A stretch of 40,292 bases of DNA from Blastocladiella britannica. Lineage: Eukaryota; Blastocladiomycota; Blastocladiomycetes; Blastocladiales; Blastocladiaceae. Below are positions 1 to 8,803 of the stretch, one piece after another (position 1 is the first letter of the stretch; each line of letters opens with the position of its first letter). The notes under the pieces were generated by a model. That model worked only from the letters and a program-made list of their open reading frames with translations. It was not told the DNA's origin and made no database searches. Location: NCBI GenBank assembly GCA_025349905.2, contig MU624617.1:1-40292 (forward strand). Reading direction: 5' to 3'. The translations under genes were made by a program, and so were the position numbers.

Positions 1-162
1 AAAAACAAGGACTGAAGAATTCCATTGGCGAATAAAACGGACGTTTTTTTCTACGTCACTTCCATCACGGATTTCTGCATCCGAAACTATGTTCAGTGCG
101 CAGCCGTGTGGGGCTCGACGACCGACAAAAAACTGCCGAACGAAATTAATTAAACGCAGCAG
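1..162. other. upstream region of TOP3
   Basis: Short AT-richer leader with a T run near 45. The stretch 52-58 reads TACGTCA, a CRE/ATF-like half site on the reverse strand. The ATG at 89 opens an unrelated frame and is not taken as a start. No gene is seen here. Confidence 0.4.
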
Positions 163-3110
163 ATGCGCGTCCTTTGCGTCGCAGAAAAAAACTCCATCGC
201 ACGCGCCGTCGCCGATCTGCTGTCGTCGGGCTCGGCCTCCAAGCGCACCTCGCCCGCCCGCTTCTGCCCCAACTTTGATTTCCCGTTCCGCTTGCGCACC
301 CCACGCGACGTGCATGCCCAAGTCACCGTCACCTCCGTGCAGGGCCACTTGCTCGACTCGGACTTTGTGCGCGGCAACGGCTGGCGCCAGGTAGCACCCG
401 AGCACCTCTTTGATGCCGGCATCTTGCGCGGATGTAATCTCAGCGGCAAGGACAAGGTCTGGCTTTGGTTTGCCTTCATTGGCTGACTCACTCATTCACT
501 CAACGAAATGAATCGCCGCTGCAGGAAATGGAGAACGTCAAGCGCAACCTCGAGCAAGAGGCCCGCCATGCTGACTTGCTCGTGATCTGGACCGATTGCG
601 ATCGTGAGGGCGAGGCCATTGGGATGGACGTAGCCAACGTCTGCCGGGCCGTGAACCCGCGCCTGGTCGTCAAGCGGGCCAAATTCTCAGTGATCCAGCA
701 TCGGTACCAATATTTTTTACTGTTTTTTTGGAGTGAGACTGACAACCTTATAAAATAAAGGGAAATCAACCAGGCCATGCACAACCTGGTCGAGATTGAC
801 CACCGCCAGGCAGCGGCCGTGGCCGTACGCAACGAACTCGATCTTCGCATTGGCGCCGCTCTGACCCGCTTTCTGACCATGCGGTTCCAGAGCCGGTTCA
901 AGGCCCTAGACGGCAAGATGCTCTCGTACGGATCGTGTCAGTTCCCTACCCTGGGCTTTGTGGTGGACGCGTACCGTAAAATTGCGCGATTTTCCCCGGA
1001 ACCGTTCTGGAAAATCAGCGCCTCTGTCCTCCGGCCGCTCCACCAGCATGCGGGTGCTGCTGGTGACGATGTGCATCAACAACAACAGCAACAACACTCA
1101 CCACCACAGCCAGGGCAAGAAGCGCAGCGATGCAACTTTCTCTGGGACCGCGGGTCGTTATTCGATGAGCTCTTTTGCCTAGCCCTCTACGAGCCATGCG
1201 TTCTCAACCCCGAGGCCACCGTGACGCAGGTGGTCGCCAAACCAAAGTCGAAATGGAAGCCGTACCCGATGACCACGGTGGACCTGGCCAAAATGGGCAC
1301 CACGTCTCTGCGGATGCCGTCAGACCAAGTGATGGCTGTGGCCGAGAAGCTGTACCAGCAAGGGTTTGTCTCGTACCCTCGCACAGAAACCAACGAGTTT
1401 GATCCGGCCGTGGACTTGCGTGCGTTGGTCGCATTGCAAATGGGCGACCCGGGATGGGGCGGGTACGTGACCGATGCAATGCTCGGTGCCCGCAACCTGT
1501 TTTCGGCGCCGCGGCGGGGGAACAAGAACGATAAAGCGCATCCGCCGATCCACCCGACGCGCGCCGCACCGCACTTGACTGGCAACGAGCGCCGCGTGTA
1601 CGAGCTGATCACCCGCCGGTTCTTGGCGTGCTGCAACCGCGATGCCGAGGGCCGAGGGACCAAGGTCTCGATTCAAATCGCGGGCGAAGGGTTCACCACT
1701 ACTGGACTGGTCATTCACGCGCGCAATTACCTTGACATTTACCCGTACGACCTGTGGTCGGCTCAAGAGGTGCCTGACTTTGCGGTCGGAGAGCGGTTTG
1801 TGCCCGACACGCTGGAAATGACCCAGGGCGAGACGTCCCCGCCATCGCTACTTACCGAAGCGCAGTTGATTGGACTCATGGAGACCCACGGGATTGGCAC
1901 CGACGCCACCATCCCCGACCACATCAAGAAGGTGATTGAGCGCGACTATGTGCTGCGACAGGGTGGTGGAAATGGTGGTGGTGCCGGCGCTAGTCGTGGT
2001 CGTGGTCGTGGTCGTGGTCTCGGCTGCGGCGGTGGTCGTGGTGGTGGTGGGATGGGGCATGCCGACAATGGTGATGGGCACGACGACGACGGCGGCGCAG
2101 CCCGCGCCGGCGGCTCACAAGCCGTCATGTGTCCCACAACGCTCGGCATCGCGCTTGTCGACGGCATGGATGCTGTGACGCAACAATCGCTGGCCAAACC
2201 TCATCTGCGCGCGTCGCTCGAAGCCAACCTGGTGGCCATTTCCGAGGGACGGGCGCGGCCAGAGGTGGTCGTGGCCGCTGCGATTCGAGAGTTTCGTCGC
2301 GTGTATCGACGAACGGTGGTGCGCGCCTACGCCATTGAGACGCGGCTCGCGGAGAATCTTGGCGCCGATCCGTCCAACCAACCTCCAAATGCTGGCCCTG
2401 GTCCGGGAAATGGCGGTTTTGGCGGTGGCAATGGCGGTGGTTTTGGAGGTGGTGGCGGTGGTGGCCGGGACAATGGCCCACCACCACCACGACCCTTCCT
2501 CCCTCTGCCGCCACCGGGACCTCATGGAAACAGTGGTACACTTGGAGGTGGATATGCCCCATTCATTCAGCCCCCACCCCAATATGGCGCGCCCGGCGGC
2601 AATAATCGAGGAGATATTTCGTTTCTCCAGAACCAATTTGAGGTACCCTTCATTTTTTTTTTTGGCGTTTATGTTTTGTTCCAACTAACGCAGTTTGGAC
2701 ACCAGCGACGTGACGAACCGTACGCGCCGCCAGTGCGGAAATGCCGGTGCCAGATGGTGGCGGTGATCAAAACGGTCAGCAAGGGCGGCCCAACCAAAGG
2801 AGAGCAATTTTGGACGTGTCCGGCCGTGTCGCAAACGGCCAAATGCAGTTACTTTGAGTGGGCGACCGAGGAAGAGTCGGCACGGGAGGCTGCAGCCGAC
2901 GCGCGGCAGGACGCGCGCTCTTTTGGCCCAGCGACACGAGGCGGCCGTGGCGGTGGACGTGGTAGCGGGATCCGAGCTGCACGTGGTTCGTCGCGAGCCG
3001 GAAAACGTGGCGGTGGGACTGGGTCGCGGGCGCGGGGAGCGAGCCGCGGAAGGGGCCGTGGTCGTGGCCGAGGAGGTCGAGGCGGCGGTGCTACTTCGTA
3101 CCAGGATTAG
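163..3110 (+). CDS. TOP3: DNA topoisomerase III alpha (type IA)
   Basis: Type IA topoisomerase that passes single DNA strands. In the family it acts with a RecQ helicase and RMI1 to dissolve recombination intermediates. Four exons: 163-456, 525-703, 761-2642 and 2694-3110, giving 923 aa. The Toprim domain starts at the first residues (VLCVAEKN) and carries the metal-binding WTDCDREGEAIG motif split off in exon 2. The catalytic tyrosine is Y363 in SYPRTET, almost the same position as in human TOP3A. A Gly/Arg-rich insert (about residues 559-606) lies in the late catalytic core. A single GRF zinc finger starts at C802 (CRC...FWTCP...CSYFEW), and the tail after about residue 860 is RGG-rich. Sequence similarity is to TOP3A rather than TOP3B. 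The ATG at 163 fits the family start exactly. The third intron (2643-2693) is 51 nt and stop-free, so retention would add 17 residues. Family assignment is very secure; the second and third introns are well supported by alignment. Confidence 0.95.
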
Positions 3111-3138
3111 AAAAAAAGATATATTGTACTTTCGCATT

Positions 3139-4383
3139 TCACTCTGGTACTTGCACTGGACTTGACGGCACACTGCCGTCCGGATGATTGGAATGAAAGT
3201 GTGTGGCAGGGGAAATGGGAGTTAGGGGAGTCACTGGACTCCCACCTGTGGAGGAAGACTGAGACCTTGTCGACGACGCATTCGATTCCAGTTCCCCGGT
3301 CGCGATGGTGGCCGTGACGAAATGGTTGTCGAGATTTTTGTGATGCCGGGCATGGGACCGAATTTTGGCCCGCAGTAAAGACTCGAAGGAAACTTCGACC
3401 AGCGCCCCGATCGCCAGCATGAGGTCGTTGATGGCATTGGTACGCACGGCGCCAAGCGTGGTGCGAAAGACGCAAAATATGATCATGGACCACATGATCA
3501 TCTGGGCCACCGAGAGTAACTTGAACGTGTACGAGAGCGTGTAGGAGATGGTGGTGCGCGTGGACGCAGAACGAGAACGAGATGGCCCCGAAAGGGGTTG
3601 GATCCTACCGATCTTCAGCTGGCGAGTCTTCAGCGAAGGGCGTTGCGGTGGTGGTGAGCCACTGCCAACGCTCGCAGTCGCGCCAGACGGAATCCTTTCT
3701 TTGCTGCTGCGACTCGCGGCGGCAGTTGCTCCGGTTCCGGAAGTGGCAAGCGATGATATTGTCTGCCGATCCTGGAAGGAAAGTTGGAGGCTCCACACGG
3801 TGCCCAAGAGCGAGAGCGCTGGGAGCACCACCAAAACCGGACTGGCCCAGTCGGGATTAAAGAGCGTTGCGCGCCATACCGCTGCCGAGGGCCAGCTGTT
3901 TAGTAGCACCAGCAGGTTCTCGATACTGCCGGCCACCAGGATCACCATGCATGTCAGGCAGCACAGGGATGCGCCGCGCACGAACCAGTGCCGCCATCGT
4001 GGCAAGTTGGTGGTCACGACTGCGTAGCGCTGGCACGCGGCCAGTGTGAGCATGGCGGTGGACGGGTGAAACAGCGACAGGTACGCGATCCGGGACGCGA
4101 TCTGTGCCACAATCACGTTTTCGGGGTAGAACCAAATGTAGCCATAGTACACGCCGCCACGCGCGCTATCCAAAGCCATGCAGATCGAGGTTGCGAGCAA
4201 GAGCTGATGTCGCGACATGGTGTGGCTGAGCGAGGAGGTGGAAGGCACAAAGTGATCAGTCGCTCCCTTTGGAAACACGCGGCGAAAGGTAATGGCCGCG
4301 GTGACGCCGGCGGTGATGAGCCCGATACCAGAGACCACCACCGAATTGATGGTGTTGGACAGTTCAACTAGTGGGGCGGCCAT
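3139..4383 (-). CDS. orphan seven-transmembrane receptor-like protein
   Basis: Single-exon membrane protein of 414 aa, starting at MAAPLVEL. An in-frame ATG at 4470 would give 443 aa, but it lies 5' of the stop of the upstream gene (4457) and in AT-rich sequence, so I prefer 4383. Seven hydrophobic segments can be read in order. TM3 is followed by ACQRYAVV, which sits where class A GPCRs have DRY. A long Ser/Pro/Arg-rich loop separates TM5 from TM6 (third intracellular loop). The tail is Ser/Thr/Pro-rich, as in receptors regulated by phosphorylation. Predicted plasma-membrane or other membrane location, N-terminus outside. I do not recognise a named family, and neither ligand nor G-protein coupling can be deduced. 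Its stop is only 28 bp from the TOP3 stop on the other strand. Other polytopic proteins remain possible. Confidence 0.7.
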   Translation of the reverse strand: MAAPLVELSNTINSVVVSGIGLITAGVTAAITFRRVFPKGATDHFVPSTSSLSHTMSRHQLLLATSICMALDSARGGVYYGYIWFYPENVIVAQIASRIAYLSLFHPSTAMLTLAACQRYAVVTTNLPRWRHWFVRGASLCCLTCMVILVAGSIENLLVLLNSWPSAAVWRATLFNPDWASPVLVVLPALSLLGTVWSLQLSFQDRQTISSLATSGTGATAAASRSSKERIPSGATASVGSGSPPPQRPSLKTRQLKIGRIQPLSGPSRSRSASTRTTISYTLSYTFKLLSVAQMIMWSMIIFCVFRTTLGAVRTNAINDLMLAIGALVEVSFESLLRAKIRSHARHHKNLDNHFVTATIATGELESNASSTRSQSSSTGGSPVTPLTPISPATHFHSNHPDGSVPSSPVQVPE

Positions 4384-4456
4384 TGGGTTTTCGAATATAT
4401 TGATACTGGGAACTAAAGAACAATTGAATGGCATGCCCAAATTGAATTGGTATTGT

Positions 4457-5189
4457 TTATTTTGCTGCATCGGGGTTCACAGAATGCGAGACTGGGGATC
4501 GTCCTGGCACTCGCGTGGGGTTTGGCGAAGGCGCAGTCGCGGCGGCGGTTGAAGGGGCGTTTGTGCGCGATCGCTTGGACGCCAGCTGCAGCGCAGAGTC
4601 GCTACCACTGGTCACAGCAGCCGGGCGCGCTCGCCGCTTGAGCGGAAGGGTAGTTGCTGCTGTTGCTGGAGGTTTGACGCTGCTGGTACTGTCGGCGTCA
4701 GTAGCGGCATTCGAAGCGGCATTGGCGGCGTTTGCGGCGGTAGCTGCTACTGCTGCTGCGCGTGCAGACCGTGGACGGCTCGGCGGCGCAGGAGGCGGGG
4801 TGGACTTTGTGGCCTTGACTGCTGTTGCAGACGATCGGGACTTGATGGAGATACCTGGCGACACGGTGTCAATTGCCGAAACAGGTTGTACTGGTGGTGG
4901 TGGAGGAGCATTCAGGGTCCGGGGAGGCGTAGATGATGGCGGAGAGACAAGATCCGGGGCCAGTAGGTGCGGGATATACGAGGGGACCAGTCCCGATGGG
5001 AGCTTGCTGAGCAGCACGATGACCATTCCAGTTCGATTTGCGGCAAGATCCTTTGTCAGTTTGCCAGCTCGCGATCAAGCAGTAAGTAGAAACGCACAGG
5101 GCACGCAGAAATGTAGAGACGGGGATCCGCGCGGCGGCGGCAAGGCGTGGGTCGCTAGCTTGCAGGTGGGCGGCCATGAGTGCTTGCAT
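4457..5189 (-). CDS. orphan small basic protein, possibly nuclear
   Basis: Two-exon gene that I do not recognise. The second exon (5050-4457) has strongly GC-ending codons on this strand and begins DLAANRTGMVIVLLSKLPSG, a helix-forming conserved-looking stretch. It is followed by a long Pro/Ser/Ala/Thr-rich low-complexity tail containing two basic clusters (LKRRARP and SKRSR) that look like nuclear localisation signals. The first exon starts at 5189 (or the second ATG, 5177) and contains ASDPRLAAAARIP. The intron acceptor at 5051 is supported by frame. The donor is uncertain: a GTTTCT donor near 5091 or a GTCTCT donor near 5120 both keep the frame. Predicted size is about 210-220 aa. It lies 73 bp upstream of the 7TM gene on the same strand and is divergent from adenylosuccinate lyase. 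Confidence 0.6.
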
Positions 5190-5543
5190 GGTATTTGTGA
5201 CCGCTATTTATTTTCGCCTGTTATTATTGGGTGAGGGACACAGAAATGTACTGCAATGACGCACGGGCTTCCAGATGTCGCGACGGCGAGGTGGCCGAGG
5301 ATGAGTGCGATGGTGCTATGCAAAATTTTGATAAAATTTTCGTTGATAAAAAAGTATTGTGGAGTCCCGTGTTTGTCCGAGCTCTCCCTCCGGCCACCGG
5401 CGACGTGCAGTGAACGAAAAAAACGCGAACCAGGCCAGCGGCAACGCGCGGACCTCTGGTACAAATAGGCCACCACCTCCTCCCTCCCCTCTTCGTCGCG
5501 AGCATTTCTTGTCTCTTCTTTCACACATTCCTATACCAAAACC
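5190..5543. promoter_or_regulatory. divergent promoter region, orphan gene / ADE13
   Basis: 354 bp with no gene. It contains an AT-rich near-palindrome around 5321-5350 (AAAATTTTGATAAAATTTT). Immediately before the ADE13 ATG is a long C/T-rich leader (about 5470-5535), probably the 5' UTR. I looked for a TGACTC (Gcn4/Bas1-type) element expected of some fungal purine genes and did not see one. Confidence 0.4.
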
Positions 5544-7157
5544 ATGTCCTCTGTTGCTGGTACACGCGGCGCTCATTCTTCACCATTGCCTGCCCAATAG
5601 TTAACAAAAAAGATGTATAGACCTCCACGACCGCTATCAGTCGCCCCTCACCTCGCGCTACGCGAGCAAGGAGATGGCCTACAACTTTTCCGACAACAAA
5701 AAGTTTTCGACCTGGCGCAAGCTCTGGCTGTACCTGGCGCGTTCCGAGCGTCAGCTGGGTCTGACTGAGATCACGGACGCGGCGCTCGAGCAGATGGAGG
5801 CCAACCTGGTTTGTATATCTTTGTGTTTTCTTAGATTGATCGCATCGCATCGCATCCATTTACAAGTACTGATCTTGACGTAAAAAAATGAAAATTGCAG
5901 AACAAGATCGACTACGAGATGGCCGCGGTCGAGGAAAAGCGCCGCCGCCACGACGTGATGGCGCACGTGCACACGTTTGGCGTGGCCGCGCCCGCCGCCG
6001 CTCCCATCATCCACCTGGGTGCCACGTCGTGCTACGTGACCGACAATGCCGACCTGATTGCGCTCCGCGACGGATTCGACATTCTGATCCCCAAGCTGGC
6101 GCGCACGATCCAGCAGTTTATGGACTTTTCGGTGCAGTACCGCGACCTGCCGACGCTCGGGTTCACGCACTTTCAGCCGGCGCAACTGACCACGGTCGGC
6201 AAGCGCGCGACTCTGTGGATGCAAGACCTGATCATGGATCTGCGCAACTTGGAGCGCGCGCGCAACGATCTGGCGTTCCGCGGCGTCAAAGGCACCACAG
6301 GCACCCAGGGGTCGTTCTTGGCGCTGTTTAACGGCGACCACGCTAAAGTGGAGGCGCTCGACGACATGGTCACGGAGATGGCTGGGTTCCCGAGCGCGTA
6401 CCTGGTGACGGGCCAGACGTACCCGCGCAAGGTGGACGCCGATGTCCTGCACGCGCTCGCATCGCTTGGTGCCACCGCGCACCGTCTGGCGACCGACTTG
6501 CGTCTGCTGGCGCACCTCAAGGAGATTGAGGAGCCGTTCGAGAAGGACCAAATTGGGTCGTCAGCGATGGCGTACAAGCGGAACCCGATGCGCTCGGAGC
6601 GCGTGTGCGCGCTGGCGCGGCACCTGCAGGCGCTGGCCGCCAACGGCACCAACACCGCGTCGGTGCAGTGGCTGGAGCGCACGCTCGACGATTCGGCCAA
6701 CCGCCGCATTGCGTTGCCCGAGGCGTTCCTGACCGCCGACATTGTGCTGTCGCTGCTGCTCAACATCTCGGCCGGCCTCGTGGTCTACCCGCAGGTGATT
6801 GCCGCCCGCGTCGCCCAGGAACTGCCGTTCATGGCCACCGAGAACATCATCATGGCCATGGTCAAGCGTGGTGGTGACCGCCAAGAGTGCCACGAGCACA
6901 TTCGCGTCCTCAGCCACCTGGCCGCGGCCGCTGTCAAGCAAGAGGGCAAGCCGAACGACCTGCTGGACCGCATTCGCGCCGAGTCGTACTTTGCGCCGAT
7001 TCACGACGACATTGACTCGCTGCTGGAGCCCTCGACGTTTGTGGGCCGCGCGCCGCAGCAGGTGGACCGGTTTGCCAAGGTGGTGGCCGAGAAACTGTTG
7101 CCGTACAAGGAGATCCTGGCCAAGGACATTGGCGATGCTGCCACTATTTCGGTGTGA
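5544..7157 (+). CDS. ADE13: adenylosuccinate lyase
   Basis: Purine-biosynthesis enzyme of the fumarase/aspartase superfamily, cytosolic homotetramer. It releases fumarate from SAICAR and from adenylosuccinate, so it acts in de novo IMP and in AMP synthesis. Three exons: 5544-5559, 5621-5808 and 5901-7157, giving 486 aa (human 484). Exon 1 encodes only MSSVA plus one base, and splicing gives [19 protein letters not shown], matching the family N-terminus. Hallmarks are the HVHTFG segment, [12 protein letters not shown], and the signature [15 protein letters not shown], whose flexible-loop catalytic serine is S288/S289. The C-terminus is full length. Introns are 61 and 92 nt. No missing residues seen. 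The stop is 119 bp from that of the homeodomain gene on the opposite strand. Confidence 0.96.
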
Positions 7158-7163
7158 TTTATT
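7158..7163 (-). terminator. AATAAA poly(A) signal for homeodomain gene
   Basis: On the minus strand these bases read AATAAA, 114 nt downstream of the homeodomain gene's stop and directly abutting the ADE13 stop codon. If used, the 3' UTR would reach or enter ADE13 coding sequence in antisense. Confidence 0.45.
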
Positions 7164-7276
7164 ATCTTTGGGTAGATCGTGGTGTGTGTATGTAAATACA
7201 TTCTATGTTTTTTTTTCACACGAAGAGGGGGGAAGAAAGGTAGCTGGAGGTGTCAACTCCACTGGGATTGGAAGTT

Positions 7277-8122
7277 TTAGAGCGGAGACTTGGGGACCAC
7301 GATGGGAGGTGGAAATGGCCGCCATGATGGCACGCGGTCGCCTCCACTCGACAAGGTGGGCGACAAGAGCTGCTGTTGCTGCAGTGGCGGGCTGTAAAGC
7401 TTGATGGGATCCAAATGCTCGTTATGGTCGTCACCATCGTCCGAGTCGCCAGCCCTCAGAACGACTGGATTGAGGATCCGGTCGAATCCACGTGGGATCG
7501 GCAAGAGGTGACTGCGAATGTTGGGCGCTGCTGGCGACTGAGACGGCGTCGGCAATACTGCGGACGGGAAGGGAGTACCAAGGGATCCTGTGCCATTTGA
7601 GTGAACGTTCTCGATCAGGCTCTCTTCGTCGTGATCCTCATCTCCCATTGGTGGCGACGGCGGGAGCGGCGGTTGATTCCCGTCATCGTCGTCGTCACCG
7701 TTACCGTCGCCACTGGCCGTTGGCTCCGTGGTCCGAGTTGCATTGCGCCGTTTCTGTCGCTGGTTTTGGAACCAAATCTATTGCAAAAAGAGAGGTTGAG
7801 TGAAAGGACTCTAGTGGCAACAAAACGAAACAAGTTAGATTACCTGAACCTGCCTCCTCGTCATTCCGAGCGCATCGGCAAGGGCATGGCGAGCCTGGGT
7901 CGGCGGATAGTTGTCTTGGCGCAGTACTCGGGTGAGAATTGCGATCTGCAGAGGCGAAAACACGCTCCGATGCGGACCCTTGGCCTGGGAAAGTGTGGCA
8001 GCACGAGTATGTTCCTGGTCAATGATGGCGTGCATCCGAGACATGAACGCGGGCGACGCGAGCCGGTTGTTGGCGTGGTAGGCTGGCCCGCTGGCCGTCG
8101 TGAGTTGGAAGAGTTGGCTCAT
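7277..8122 (-). CDS. homeodomain transcription factor
   Basis: DNA-binding regulator of 259 aa from two exons, 8122-7844 and 7777-7277, with a 66 nt intron (7778-7843) inside helix 3 of the homeodomain. The homeodomain spans about residues 48-107. Helix 1 and 2 sequence includes RSVFSPLQIAILTRVL and NYPPTQARHALADALGM. The spliced recognition helix reads RRQVQIWFQNQRQKRR. The core W, F, N and R of the helix are present (N98 is the base-contacting Asn). The usual WFQNRR is WFQNQR here. No three-residue loop insertion is visible, so it is not TALE class. The C-terminal half is acidic and Pro/Ser-rich with a short glutamine run, as in activation regions. Targets are unknown. The start ATG at 8122 is the only in-frame option upstream of the domain. 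Confidence 0.9.
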
Positions 8123-8370
8123 CGTTTGCTATTGCTTTCGCTTTTGTTTTCGTGTGGACTCACAAAAAGGCAAAAGTAAGTTGGAGCGAAAGAGAAGAGG
8201 GGGAAGAGAGGGTGCTTCGATCGACGGCGGCGTATTCGCGTTGCATGCGCAGAAACCAGTCGTGTTGTATTGGCCAGGGGGATCTTGTGCTCGAGTACTA
8301 GGAGTGTGTGGCACCGCCACCCGTTGTTCGTTGAAACTTGTTATGGTTGCATGTTTTTAGCAATCAAATT

Positions 8371-8784
8371 ATGCTTGAGGGCTACTCGTTCATCATTAGC
8401 GGGCGCGTCCAAGGTACAAGATAATCATTTCTTACATTTACGTATACTGAAGAAAAAAAAATCAGGCGTTTATTTTCGCAAGTACACATGCGATCAAGGT
8501 AATGCGCTCGGGCTCGTCGGCAACGTGCGCAACAATCCAGACGGCACCGTCTCGGGCGTCATTGCCAGCATGGATCCGGCTCGATTGCAGGACATGTCCG
8601 TTCAACTTTTCTTCGTTCACTCATGTGTGTCACTCAATTTTCGAAATGTGGCAGGCGCGATTGGCTGACGACGGTTGGCTCGCCGCAGTCCAGGATCGAC
8701 TCGGCCGCATTCGAACCGCTCACGGCCGCACAGATCCGCACCTTGCCGCGATCCTTTACAGTTATCCGCAAACCAAAAAAATGA
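8371..8784 (+). CDS. acylphosphatase
   Basis: Small cytosolic hydrolase of carboxyl-phosphate bonds (for example 1,3-bisphosphoglycerate or acetyl phosphate). Three small exons, 8371-8413, 8466-8595 and 8655-8784, give a complete 100 aa protein, the usual family size. Exon 1 ends in the signature SGRVQG, and the join produces GRVQGVYFRKYT, with catalytic R19. The second exon has NVRNNPDGTVSG, with catalytic N37. Exon 3 has the family ending DWLTTVGSPQSRID. Introns (8414-8465 and 8596-8654) are GT-AG. No unspliced frame covers the gene, so a plain ORF scan misses it. It is divergent from the homeodomain gene, with 248 bp between starts. Its stop is 19 bp from the stop of the deubiquitinase on the other strand. 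Confidence 0.93.
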
Positions 8785-8803
8785 ACAGTTTCTTTATGCA
8801 TAT

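Noticed and set aside
1992..2018. GTCGTG tandem repeat as a possible mobile or regulatory repeat
   Set aside because: It simply encodes the Arg-Gly insert of TOP3 and stays in frame.
4384..4470. Upstream ATG adding 29 residues to the 7TM protein
   Set aside because: The added sequence is AT-rich and would start upstream of the stop of the preceding same-strand gene; 4383 has a G at +4 and begins the first clear helix.
4515..5234. 239-codon plus-strand frame with an Ala-rich hydrophobic stretch
   Set aside because: It is antisense to the orphan minus-strand gene. The minus strand shows the GC-ending codon bias typical of the window, while the plus frame's composition is a mirror of the Ala/Pro-rich repeats.
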